Positions 36,259 to 48,876 of a DNA stretch of 64,000 nt are shown one piece after another; position 1 is the stretch's first letter, and every line of letters starts with the position of its first letter. The DNA comes from Beaufortia kweichowensis (taxonomy: Eukaryota; Chordata; Actinopteri; Cypriniformes; Gastromyzontidae): positions 5,612,034 through 5,676,033 of the forward strand of contig CM032817.1 in the NCBI GenBank assembly GCA_019155185.1, given 5' to 3'. The notes under the pieces are model-generated. The model saw only the letters and a list, made by a program, of their open reading frames with translations. It was not told the origin of the DNA and searched no databases. The position numbers and the translations under genes are program-made.

Positions 36259-39200
36259 CTAGAGACCCATCTTTCTCTTAAGAGACTCCGGCATCTCTGG
36301 GGGAGGTGGGCGTGGCAGACGGAAGTACACCTTCACGGAGTCATAAATGAACCACTGTAGGGCTGTTAGTGTGCCAATCATGATGATGCGAGCAAAGAGC
36401 CCCTTCCACACACCTGTGGGAGAGATGCAGGTGAAAAGGTTCCAGATTATGACCAGGTCTTTAATTCATTCATGTAATTGTCAAACTAATTGAATCTAGT
36501 CCTCCAGGTCTTTGAATTCATTCAGTGCCCAAAGAGCAGGGATTTTCTTTAATAATATTCTTTAATATCTTATTTAATATAAACACCTACAAATAAATAA
36601 ATAATAAATGCACATAATTAAGTTATTACTTATTTTAAATTAGTGGGACAGATATAGATTAGTCAGCTACCGCATAATCCCTTTTAACTGATGTATTGAT
36701 GTAACTTTACGTACAACAGCTGCCCCTTGTGGTAATAAAGAGTACTGCCTCCTTTTTCAGATTTCTCAAATGATGCTTGATGCATGTGATGCATTATAAC
36801 ACTTGATCTGGGCTATGCATTATAATTACTGACATCACTCTGGAATACTTTAATTCTTTTAATTGGAATACTTTTAATTGCAAGCGAGTGAGGTGGTGAC
36901 TTACCTACAGGCCCCAGTCGTTTCAACACCTCCAGAGTTGAGCTACCTTTCTCTTTGTTCAGTACAGAGACCACAGAATCAGCAGGGTGGGACACCACAG
37001 CACAAAACACACCAGCTGGGATAAGATACAAAATATGTGTTAAAGTTTACTGCAAAAGAGTTCTTAGAAAAAAGACATAAATTAGATAAAAATTAAAGAG
37101 TAACTTCTTACATATTCTTACTATTAAAAAGCCTATATTATTCATTAATTAATAATGTAAATATGGATAAATTGTACCAATATCAATTTTACAAACATTT
37201 CCTGTTAAGTTTTTATATTATTTTTAGTTATTTTTGAAAACATCATTACCATTTTTATTTCTTTTTGGTTTATGTTTATTGTTATGAAAATTTGTCAAAT
37301 ATTTATTCTTGAGTCTTCAACCTTTACATCAATATATATAGTTTGATTAGTGAATAGTGAAATAACATAGGTGTTTCTTCTAAAGAACAATACCAGTTAA
37401 GGGGTTAAAATACCAATGTAACCAGCAACAAAAGTCACCACCAGTTGCTCAGGTTTGGAACATTCGCTGCGAGGTTTGGGCACTATGTACTTATAGAGCA
37501 TCTCTACAGTGCGCTCGAAACAAGCAAACTTCATCATGGTGTAGGGGATCTGCCTCAGCCACAAGGGATAAACACCCTTATAAAACCTGTACAGATAATT
37601 TAAAAAACAATAAATAACTTCTGTTTTGTAAATACTGACAGAGGCATAACAATTTGTAAACTTAAAAACAATTTGGTAAATACATTCTAAAAACAAACAA
37701 ACAAACAAGCATTTCAAACTGCTAATCTCTCTTTGTGATTTACTCACGCCTTCAGCCCCTCCTCTGCATGCATTTTAGGGGCGCACTCTCTCAGGGTGTT
37801 GGCATAGCCGGGCTGCGTCTGAATACGCACTTTGCACGCTTCCATAGGAGCCAGTGCAATATCAGCAAAAAACTCAGCGCTGGCAGAGGCGGCCAGGTAA
37901 ACGGAGGTTCTCCACAAATAAGCATTCTCCTGGCCAGCAGAGCAAAACAAGCGGTAATTTATCTGTTGACATATTGTCGAATAATATATAATGTTTGTAC
38001 CAAATTTGGTACTTTTTCTTACTAACCTCTCCAAGCATGTCGTTGTAAAAGGCCTTAAAAATTTCATAGAAACCGAATTTGCAAAGGCCTTGCATGGAAT
38101 AACCAATGAACGTAGGAGCCCATCCTTTGCCCAGACCCCTAACACCATCTTCTCTCAGAGTGACAGCGAAGCCGTTATAAATGGACCTGTACTTGACTGG
38201 GTCAACCTGGAAGACAGTAGGATTCATTCGTTTTTCCCTTTAGTTCTTAAAAACACGTCCATGTAAACTTGGTTTAAACACCACAGAGACAAGAGGCTTG
38301 TTTTTAGAAAAAAATCTTTAATTCAGTTATTATCAATTAGTCTCCAATAAGGTAATTACACATGTCATCATTTAAAGCCATAGTCTCTATAATTACATTT
38401 TGTAAGTACAACAAACATCAGCTATACCTGGATGCGGCATTTAATGAGGTCGAGGGGCACGACTGCTGTGTGTGTGAGACCACAGCTCAAAACCCCACCA
38501 AAACCACAGAGGGCGTAATATTTATTTGACCCATATTCACAGCTCACATCTGCATCTGAGGAAAGAAAACACAGGCAACAACATGACAGTCACATCTCAA
38601 AGAATCAATGCTGTGCGTTTTGATCGACTAACACCAACCTCATGCAAGTAAATCAAAGAGAACAATAATGTAAACTGAAGTTAAAGGCTGTGCTTGGACG
38701 CCAAAGCAAGAAGACCAGACGGAGTTCAATGTCTGTGAACTTTAGGTGACCTGTGGAAGTGCTGTTCCCACTATACAACTGAAAGCATTTTAGAGTAACA
38801 AGACTTGACACAACCCTGTTTTATGATCTTTACTTAGACGATTTTAATGTGAATTGTTTTTGCTTAAGTTTTAATGCAAAAAAGCTCCTCAGTCAGTGAT
38901 GTAGAGACAGCTATTTTAATCTGTTTAATCGCATTACAAATCTATTTTGTCTCTACTTTAGTCAACTTTCTCAAAGACAAACAGTTACCAGTATGTGTCA
39001 TCCATGTTCAAGTGTAATCTTATTGTAATCTCTTTTGATTCAAGCGTCTAGGAATTAACATCAGACATTAACCTTGTAAAAGTCTTAAAACACAGTATTT
39101 TAGAAAAATATGTAACTTTTTGAATATACCTCATATGCAATCTACTACTGTTATGCAACTCTTGTTTAGTTAAGAAGGAAAATATTTTACCATTATAAGC

Positions 39201-39314
39201 CGCTGCAGCAAACTGTCTTCCGTCTTTTTTCGGAGTGTCTACAGGTTTAATGAAGAACTGAGGAGTATGGAAAGGACTCGACCGTGCCAGCTGCATTAGG
39301 GTAGTCGGGTACAT
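36259..39314 (-). CDS. slc25a3: Mitochondrial phosphate carrier (SLC25A3)
   Basis: Inner-membrane transporter that brings phosphate (with a proton) and copper into the matrix, needed for ATP synthesis and cytochrome oxidase. Seven coding exons: 39191-39314, 38428-38555, 38027-38206, 37748-37929, 37414-37586, 36905-37015, 36259-36413 (TAG), 1053 nt, 350 residues. The start is supported by an in-frame TAA nine bases upstream. Three SLC25 repeats are visible by their Px[DE]xx[KR]-type motifs: PLDLIKCR, PMEACKVR and a degenerate PADSVVSV, as in the family. Other matches are KGWAPTFIGYSMQGLCKFGF, LWLRQIPYTMMKFACFERTV and GTLTALQWFIYDSVKVYF. The alternative third exon is of the 3B type (YYALCGFGGVLSCGLTHTAV); no 3A-like exon was noticed in the adjoining introns. 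A noncoding first exon probably ends at 39463. Confidence 0.96.
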
Positions 39315-39462
39315 TCTTACTTATGAAGAGGGTTTACTGCAATAACAACACAATTAAAGACTTTACACTGTACAAAAATACCACATTTTGCAAGTTTTAG
39401 TTATCATAGTCTTCAAATGTTTAGAAAATACTGCTAAACGATAAAGGAAATAATTCACTCAC

Positions 39463-39530
39463 TTGTTGGTTGTCGTCTCCAGGGTACAGTCAGCTGCAGG
39501 TGAGTCCGAGACGTCAGATGACCTCAGACT
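39463..39530 (-). other. Probable noncoding first exon of slc25a3
   Basis: On the minus strand CCAACAAG is followed by the donor gtgagtgaa at 39462. This pairs with the acceptor at 39337-39338, 23 bases before the start codon, giving a 126-base intron. The upper boundary is a guess. Confidence 0.45.
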
Positions 39531-40581
39531 AATTCAATCAGACATTCTGTGATGTCACCACAATGAGCGTTCACGGCAAGCTGTGCTGCTGTACATGCAG
39601 ATTTACCAAACCAGGCATGATGTTTAAATAAAACATTTACCATATTTAATAAATATAAAAGAGTCATCAGAGTTTCAAGTTAATAAAGTGTTCAGTTAAA
39701 TTACAGTCATCAATGCAATACCATTGGAGCTCTGGTTAGCCTATTACACCAATGGATGGTGTAAGGCGATTAAACTCAATGAGACATCTATTTTGGGGAT
39801 CTAAAGAGACTTGCGCTGTTATATCCTCCTTACCTATATAAGACCAAAATCAGGTCAGTTTCTGAAGAACAATCTCTAAAATTCACAATTGGAAACAGAA
39901 TACAAGACATTTGTATAAAACACATATTTGTATTAAAAAACAACTTTCATTAAGTCAAAAACTATTGAATTACTTTTAAAGACACATTATACAATAAAAG
40001 TAGATATGCTTTTATTAAATAGTACTTTCAAACAGCAAATATGTTGTTCAAGATTTACCACTTATTCAAAGAACCTTGAAATGAAAAATACAAATACCCT
40101 AAAATGAATATATGAATTCACTGATTTGTCTCACCTTTCAGAATACATTGCAAATACAGTTTATTGAAAATATTTGTATTTCAACAGATACATAAATACT
40201 AAATTAGGCATCAACGTTAAGATGAATACAACTTGTCACAAGTAGACACTAAATGTTGTTTACAAAAAAATTCATGTAAATATTCAACTCGCTTTTAATG
40301 GACAGCACCAACAGTAAAATAAAATACAGATGAAACCAAACACTCACTCGCCAACACGAAAAGACAAAAACAATAAAGGTGAGAATAATGACACCCGTCC
40401 CTTTAAAATTTCCTTCCTTTAACAGGTTGGAAAACGGTATGCGCAAAACAGAGCACGTGTCTCAAAAGACATGAAATGTTGTGAATATATAAGAGCGCAG
40501 GTAAATGTCCATAATTGCAATGGCTGTTGAATCAACAAAGGGTTTGTTTGACAAAGAGATTGATTTTATTTTGCATTATAA
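39531..40581. other. slc25a3 promoter flank and tmpo 3' UTR
   Basis: AT-rich. Minus-strand AATAAA motifs at 40065-40270 (for example TTTATT on + at 40160-40165) and right after the tmpo stop (40565-40570) could end tmpo. No gene seen. Confidence 0.45.
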
Positions 40582-43500
40582 TCATTTGCTGGTGCTATCA
40601 TCTGACCCACTTTGCTTAAAGAGTCCGACATCATTAGTCTCCATGGCCTGATATACAAAGAACAGGAATCCAGCAACCGCACTTAACAGCAGGAGCTGGA
40701 CCCACACCGGAATGCCACGTCGTGCTCTGGTCACCACAGCAGGGGGCGCCACAGGCCTGGAAGCGGTAAGAGGGACGGCAGCCATGCGTGGAACAGACCG
40801 GGTCTCTGTGTAGGATGTGCTGGTTTCTCTGAGCGCCGTATGACGGAGACGAGATTCGTCCAGCGTCCACGTATCGCTTTGTGGCCGGCCAGCTGCTCCT
40901 CTGATTGGTCGCCGACAGGTGGCACTAAGAAAACAGACTCATTGTTTATTCAATACATTAACATAATACACATTATTGTACATTATATGAGGTCATTTAA
41001 TAAAAAACCTGATTCCAGTAGGCGTGCTGAGGTTTTCATTGGGAAAGATATCTTTAAGCACATCTCTTTCTACCGTCCTCGGGGTCTGATCAATGGCCGA
41101 CACCTTTTCCACCTGTGTATAAAGACAAAACGTTAAGCCATGACGAAGTGCTTTGATTCTGAAGATCTACCTGGTTATACGGAGCCAGAGACAACCAAAG
41201 TGACTGTGTATATCCCTACACCACACATCAGACGTGAAGGTCCCTCATCACCCTTATACACCTGTGGAGCCAGACATTTTTACTGCATTGCTGTATTACC
41301 ATTTCATTCTGCTTTGTCTCGGTCTGGATCCTATCAAGCGCTCGGACAGGTGTGCCTGGGGAGAGGCAAGGTGTGATTTTGGACAGCTTTGTCTTGGGCT
41401 GTGAGCCACAGCTCTCCTGGTAAAGCGACGTACACGTGGTTAGCTTCCACTTACATGTCTAATACATAAAATCTCTGTGCCATATACAAACTGCTCAAAC
41501 GATCAAACCTGGGAAAAGTTAACGGAGACAGAAAGCGAAGAGTCTTCTGAAGCCATACGGGATGCAGAATCTCTAAAAGAAAGTGGGGATGATGGGAAAT
41601 CTTCTCTCTGGGCCTCGTAGGATGATGAAAGACAACGTACGGATTCAATAAAGGGTTTGTTGTGACTCAAATAAGGCTGGATGTCTTTTGAGATCTTGGA
41701 TACGGCAGATTTGGCTTCACGAGGCAAAGCCTTCAGGGAACAGACATAGTCCAATTATATATATACATAATTGTACCTGCTAAATGAATTGTCATATAAT
41801 TATTTACCATTATGTATTATTAGATCCAATGTTCCCACACACGTAACAAATGAACTACATATTTATAGGATTTTTTTTTTACAGCTGGAAACCCTATTGA
41901 TCACAAATGCTTGGCTGTATAGCATTACATAGCCTTAAAACATACCACAGAAGGGTGGCTTGTATTTTTACAGCTCAGTATATCCTTCATACCACGGTCA
42001 TCCACCTGAATCGACAAAGTTTTTAAAAGTTACAATTCTTCAAGCTGCCTTTAAGGCCAAATAAAACATCATGGACAACAAAACGAGATTTACTGCATGA
42101 TTTCAATTCAATCACTAAATGTAGAAAGATGAAAGTGTATGTAGTAATCACCTCAACACAAGCAGTATTGAGCAGGGAAAGAAGCGGCTCACGATTAGAC
42201 GGTCTAATTGGAGGGCATGTGATGTCAGAGGAATTCTCATCAAACTACAAGAAACAATGACTTTAAAACAACAGGCCACAGGTTTTATAAAACCTGTTCT
42301 TCAAGCTTTTAACATTCAGCACATCTTAACATTATATTTAAAGGCAACCAACAATTACATGGAGAAACAACATCCTGCTGGACTGGGTGAACATCTGAAG
42401 GTTGACTAAACATTTTATCGACTATAGAAAAAAAGTGCATTTAGTCATGAAATTAAACTGTGTAAATACAAAATCCATCACGGTTGGACTAAAAATCAGG
42501 TACCTCATCAATGGGAGCGTCTTTATGTAAATTAGACACAGCTGACTGGAAAGAAGAGCTGTGACGTTTGGGTGATTCTGACCGGTCAAATTTAGAGATG
42601 GAAGAGCGCTTTGAAGGTTTTGGTTCCTTTGGAACATTATTTAATATGAAATTATACATTAACAAACCCAAATCAAACCCAAATATGACCTTCGAGAATC
42701 TTGCCTGTACCTACCAAAGTGTGGCCTTTAATCCTCACCAGAGGAACAGAAACCTCCTTCACTACTGAAGTGTCAGACAAATCCTAGAGAGACGTGTATA
42801 ATTCATCATGGGTCACATAAGTGATTAAACACTAGCTGTCACTCTGTATATAAGATCATAATGTCCAGCTTAAATGTTTTAGGTTGTATTATAAATAAAC
42901 ACCTTCTTAGTTGGAAGTGTTTCATTCACATCAGGGCGAAAAGAACGAACTGGTGCACTGCGCCGTTTCAAAGATTCAGTTTTAGACACTAGCTTTGATG
43001 TTGTGTCTGCAAACAAAGGCCTGGACTCCTTCCCCATAGTCTTTCAAATGATAATAGACAGGTTCTTGAGACCAGACTTATAATTTTCTTACACTTGTAA
43101 CGTTTCTCAGGACACATACCACAGGTCCTGTCCTTCTCCGGTCCGGAGTATCAGAAAAGAACTCTGCAGATGAAACTTCAGAGTTCTCCTGAAACCACCA
43201 CCACACACACCCAAACATACACCTAATTTACCATACAGCGTTTGTGGTTTGTTTTCTAAAAATCCTAATTGTCACCTGGGTTTTAAGACTACAAACCACA
43301 GTAACACGGTACATTACAGCAGCTAATTTGTGAAACAAATACGAGCTCAACCAAACCATGCAGCAAACCCAAAGACACCTTGTGCAGTTACCAAATGTTC
43401 CTTCTTACCCCGTCATCACCGTAGTGACCAAACAACTAAAACCAGGTGAGATACAGAAATAACATAGCGACAGATTGAGTTACGGTGTCGTCACTAGCGG

Positions 43501-46500
43501 GAACCGTCTGATCCAGCCTGCGAGGTATCGTCTTCAACTTCCTTTTAACATTCAAGTCCGGCCAATCATCCTCCTGCTTATCCTCCTACACAATAACATA
43601 GAACATCTAGATCGTTCTTGCCATTCTCCACCGCTGTTTTTACAACTTAACCATATTAAATCGCTTACATATTTAACGGTAGGTGGTGCTGTCGTACATT
43701 AAAGAATAACGTGGGAAAATACGCAGGTGGGAGCATCGTGGAAAAAGGCAAATTTTGGAGGACTCGTTTGACAGCAGCACAATGAGTGCAAACAAATCTT
43801 TTCACAGGGACAACTGTGACCCATTTATATTATACTGAATAAGCAGCTGGATGTCAATACGCAACCAGAATGAGAAGGTTTAAAAAGTTTAAGTACAGCT
43901 TTGAAGTTGTTTTCAACATAACATAACACGAGAAGAAAAGCAAAGGGTTGTGTTTGGTTAATCCGAGATGTTGCTCGAATAATCGATATTCACCAGCCAA
44001 AAATACTAGACAAAGAAACAAAAAAAATCCTCACCTTTTTATGTTGACTACTGCGTGTTCTGGTGGTCACTGGTGTTTTTCCTCTACTCCTGACTGGTCT
44101 CTCCACCACTGGGATCGGTTCTGGCTCCACTTCTGGTTCGAGCACAAGCATCGGGGTTGACGTGATTATTTCTGATGAACAGTCAAAATAGCGTTTCAAC
44201 ATCTAATTAAACAAGAGTCCAAATAAAATGACCAGTTTCTGAGTTACCTTCTTCCTTGTCACTGTACTGGTCTGAATCCGTGTTGCCATTTTGGCTTCCA
44301 TCCGTCTGTGACGCCTCTGAGGGAGGTGCCGCTGTCTCTGGGGGTCCCTGATCTAACAGCTTCTGAAGTCTCTTCTCATAGACCTTCCGAGTGGATGCTG
44401 ATGTGAGGAAGACGTGTCAAAAAAGCAAACTTGTACAGAGCATGACAAACATATCATTTAAAAAAAATAAATGAATGAAAAGCAGATTAGATTTAGCCTG
44501 CTCCATTTATAACAAACGGTGTGACTAGTGCGAAGTCACTAAACTACCTTATCTAAAGAACTTTCCATATTCCATTTAAGGGCATTGAAAGTATTCAGGC
44601 CAAAGTTGAAAAAACACGCATAGCCACATGCCTGGTAAAACCGCTGATTTACTGATAAACACTCGAAGACTGTGTGGATTGTTGCAAATACCAAAGATTT
44701 TATTAGGTTAGGTTTATTAGGAGTTGTTTTTAAAAATAATCTATACCATGACTTGAATTACATAAAGAGCTAGAGTTTTGCTTTACTTTTGTCCTATAAC
44801 TTTTATTCTAGTCTTACTGTAATTTTCAGATTTGCCAAAAGACACAAATTCATTGTCAATGTTAAACAATATCTCAGTTTTATAATAAACTTGGTTAAAC
44901 AGTGTGCTTATACTATACATATTAACTTTCCTTATGATTAATGCCCCTTGGTTTCATCTAATACAATCAATCTTTTCCATTTTAAAATGTCTAAATACCT
45001 TTCAAGTGCCACTGCATGGTCAAACATGAGTTACACCATCAGCAAATAATTTCCCTTCGTAACATTTTAAAACAGTAATTTGCTTTGAATCTCAAAAGCA
45101 TCTCACCAACAATGGGTCCAGCATTCAATCCGTATTTCAGCAAAAGGTCTTTCAAACCATCGTCTGTCAAATCGGTGACATTGATTTCCTCTGGATGAAC
45201 TTTGTCTGTTTTTCTAGTGGCTTTCTGTAAAGAAGAGAAATATATTACTATTACATTAGTATAGATTAGCATGAGAGGGTCACCCGTGTTTATCCTTATG
45301 AGTTAATTATTCACATTATATTTTTACAGCAGGCCTTTAATACAGCATAGGAATATGATATCATGGGAACCTTTTAAAGTAACAGGTGTCTAAACATGCC
45401 AGACAGGCTCCTAAATACACACCTGCACAAAATGCCTGGAAATAATACTTGGCTTGCTCAGAAAATCAAACTTGATGGGAAAATCGGAGTACATTCTCCC
45501 CAAACCTATAAAATGCAATCCCTTGAGGAGCTGTAACTACAGATGGGTGGAGTTTAAATTCAAGTTCATGTGCATGAAATCTACTTGGATGAATTGATAT
45601 GCAAAGCCAGCAATGCTTATACAAAGCACAAATGATAATAGTGCTATAATGACTAATGGTTGACTAATGACGTTTGAGAAGTAAGGCGGGCATACGAATG
45701 AAGCAAATCCAGCCACATTGCCTGGACTCAAGCCTTGATCCACAATTTCAATCATGTGATCGAATGAAATTGTGCAAACAGTGAAGCGGAGGTCGAGAAT
45801 GTGTTATGGGGTGCAGGAAAGACAGAAGGTGATCGCATTTGAGTTTTAGCCATCTATTGCTCGGGTTTCATAGCGGAGGCCTTTACTAGGGCTAATCTGG
45901 AATGCTGCCTACTCAAAAACAGTTTCATAATCACAGCATTCCAGCAGGATGGAGAAAAAAAACTTTTCTTTGGTCCTGAACACCACCCTCCCGCTCATAA
46001 AGCGTCCGTGTGTCAGACTCAGCACAAGAATGGGACGTGAGAAAAGGATCTGGTGAACAACAACAACAAAAATTGTTCAGTGCAGCACTTTAGTAAAACT
46101 CCTTTGATACCCAAGCCAAAGCCTGTGGGTTTACGTTAATCAGCATAAAAGAGCCTGCGGTCTTCTAAAAGTTTACAATAATGAGGCAAGATGTTGATTA
46201 CCCACATTTTGCTTTGTGGCTTTTGCATTACAACCAATACTAATTTGGTTTTATTGGGACACAAAATACCATGACTCAAAGCTATCAAACTTTTTGTTTC
46301 AATGGATCTAGGTGAACAAGGTTAATAGTTCAACATGAGAGCCATAACAAATTACATCAATTAAAACACACCAGAGATGAGCGCCACATATTTGTAACCA
46401 CGTTATCCGAAAGACTTTTTAAACCTTCAAAGAGGAACGAAAAGCGCACACACACACATCTGGCAGCCAAAGCACAAATTCCTCTTCACAAGGAACTATT

Positions 46501-47852
46501 TCCTCAATAAAGGGACCAAACCCACTATGAAAACAGGCATACGCTCCTCTATAATCATTCTACAACTCGCAGACTTACAACATTCTGCTCACTCATTCAT
46601 GTGATCTGTTTACAAATATAACAGTATTGCAGACCTTATAAACACGGACTCTGATTTATTGCTTTACAATCGGTGGTAATTACAGGGAAACGCCCATCTA
46701 GAAAGATTTCACAATGACAGGTTGCACTACCTCATTTACTGGCATTGTAGGTAGAGTGAAATACACAAGCGCTTATGTCAGATTTAACATTTAAAACTTT
46801 TTAGTTCTGAACAACAAAATCTATCATAGGAGCACCTACTATCATAAGACTAGGTGTATAATAAGACCCTTTGGCAAAGAGATGAATCACCATTCATAAA
46901 ACAATATGCACTGTACCATGTTTAATTACAGCATGATCAAAAATTGTGAATTGAGACTTAATCTGACCATATTAGTACCATTGTTTTTTTATAGCCAGAC
47001 AGTCTGTGAATAGCAGTTTCTCTGAAAATTACGTATACATTTCCACACTTGAATTGAATGTGTGTTTGGGGGCCTTTTACGTTTCCTGTGACACGCCTAA
47101 ACAAATACGCGTAACAAAACGGTCACATGGCAATGATTTTCTATACATTACAAACTCTTATAAAGTCATAAGCTGCTGATTTCCATTGACACACACATAT
47201 AATACAACACGTGAGAAAATCGTCAATCCACGAGTCGAACCGCAGTATTTAAGCGGGAAACTGTCGGCCATTAGTAGCATGCTGGTTTGTTTTTATAGAT
47301 ACAAGTGAATAGCGCACATTTATGACATTAAATCACTCTGATCGCATTAACCACTTAACAACTTAAACACGCGCACGAAAGTCGCGCGCACGATACAGTG
47401 TTGCTTTGAACTATCCGGTAACATTTGAATTGTGACGCTAATCGAGACCGTTCACACTATAATAATTTCCCGCGACCTAAAGTTCCGCAATCCTATTTAT
47501 TTATTTAAGTTATTATGCTTTACATATTGACAAAATTACGATTTACAAAAACAAATTGACCGCTCAACAAACAAGCAGCCAGAACAAAAGAAAAGCACGC
47601 CAAGGATCAACTCACCCTCCCGGAGCGGCTCTTGTTGGAGACCACCGGGGCTGGAGGCAGCTCCTCGTCGCTGGAAAAGACATCTGGAGAACCGCTGCTC
47701 TTTTTGTTTTGCGCGGTCAGATTCTTCAGGTAGAGCTGCACGTACACCTCCTTTCTCTGATCACCGTTTGGCAGAGGCACATTATGGGCCAGTAGTGCAC
47801 TTTTGAGCCTGTCTTTAGTGAGCACAGAGGGGTCTTCCAGAAAGTCCGACAT
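40582..47852 (-). CDS. tmpo: Thymopoietin / lamina-associated polypeptide 2 (membrane form)
   Basis: Inner nuclear membrane LEM protein binding BAF, lamin B and chromatin. Coding exons: 47616-47852, 45107-45224, 44248-44397, 44035-44171, 43484-43585, 43120-43188, 42903-43040, 42715-42783, 42504-42626, 42152-42244, 41946-42005, 41509-41730, 41300-41398, 41009-41112, 40582-40924 (TGA); total 2064 nt, 687 residues. The N-terminal LEM-like domain is DPSVLTKDRLKSALLAHNVP, then the LEM domain NVTDLTDDGLKDLLLKYGLN with GPIVASTRKVYEKRLQKLL. Near the C-terminus RTVERDVLKDIFPNENLSTP, TGIS and CRRPIRGAAGRP match LAP2 beta. One membrane helix, VWVQLLLLSAVAGFLFFVYQ, is followed by a short lumenal tail. 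The middle exons are poorly conserved, so some may be alternative. No LAP2-alpha-specific exon was seen. In-frame stops precede the start codon. Confidence 0.9.
45225..47615. other. tmpo intron 1
   Basis: 2.4 kb intron. No exon-like open segment related to LAP2 and no other gene found. Sequence becomes CpG-richer near 47.2-47.6 kb, next to exon 1. Confidence 0.5.
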
Positions 47853-47954
47853 GTCTGCTGCTCTCTATCACAGCGCTCGAGCAGGAGGACACTATCGCTG
47901 GCTGAGAAAGATTTCTTTTATGCGATCGGTGACCAGCTTAGGAGAGAGACCCCT

Positions 47955-47991
47955 ATTGGATGGGTGCCGCAGAAAGGAGCGCTCTGATTGG
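47955..47991 (-). promoter_or_regulatory. Paired CCAAT boxes in the tmpo promoter
   Basis: ATTGG at 47955-47959 and 47987-47991 are CCAAT on the minus strand, 32 bases apart and about 100-140 bases upstream of the tmpo start codon. That spacing is typical of NF-Y pairs in cell-cycle-regulated promoters. No TATA box is seen. Confidence 0.45.
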
Positions 47992-48251
47992 TGTATGCGG
48001 AAAATTTAAAATCGCAGCTGATAAAGAGAAACTAACTGCAAATCGAGTATCTGCTATTGATGAGAGATTTCTCAATACTTGTGCGTTTTATTTGTGACGA
48101 GGGCAGAATAAATATGGCAAGCAATGACAAAATGCATTAAATTGACAAAAAAATACCAAAAACATTAAAAAGAACAAAAAGATTGAATTATCCAAAACAC
48201 ACCTAAAAATAATAATAATATCGCAGATGTCTAGTGGTATATAAACAACAC

Positions 48252-48257
48252 TTTATT
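48252..48257 (-). terminator. AATAAA polyadenylation signal, probably strap
   Basis: TTTATT on the + strand about 620 bases downstream of the strap stop codon. The stretch between (48258-48876) has no coding signal on the minus strand and reads as 3' UTR. Confidence 0.45.
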
Positions 48258-48876
48258 GGCCAAATGATACAACTTGTCATGTTGCAACAAAAGACAAAAT
48301 TATTACAGAACTTAAGTCACTTTTAAGCTTTTCATATTTCCCAGCCTTCAAGTTCTCTCATGGGGAAAACATTTACCACAAGTTCACACTACTATTGATT
48401 AACATTCAATAACACGTTCCTCAAGACCACTTCCACTGAGAGATGTCAACAAATCGAACATGAACTTTTGCATATATTCCCTTAAAAAGAAACAAATGTA
48501 CTGAAAGCACATGATGTAACACCGAAACAAAAATCAAAATTTTAACCAAAGTGATCACAGTGCTGCAGAAACAGACCGCTATATATGGAGCTGACCAGTG
48601 AATCATGGGCATCAAAGAAAAAGCAGGCAGCTGGAGGATCAGCATTTACGCTCGCACCCTCAGCTCTACCGCAATCTCCTGATGCCCATTTCCACAATGT
48701 GCGTGCACGTGTGCGTTTGGCTTTTTTAATCGGCACACTCCAAAGTCATGCTCGGCAGTACGGTCTGTCTCAAGTGAAGAAGGGTGGTGGCACAGCACTC
48801 TGCTGGGGTGTGGTTCCCTTGACCCATCCCGTCCCGTGACCTCTACTCTTTTGGCTTCCTTTCTTACTCTCCACAC

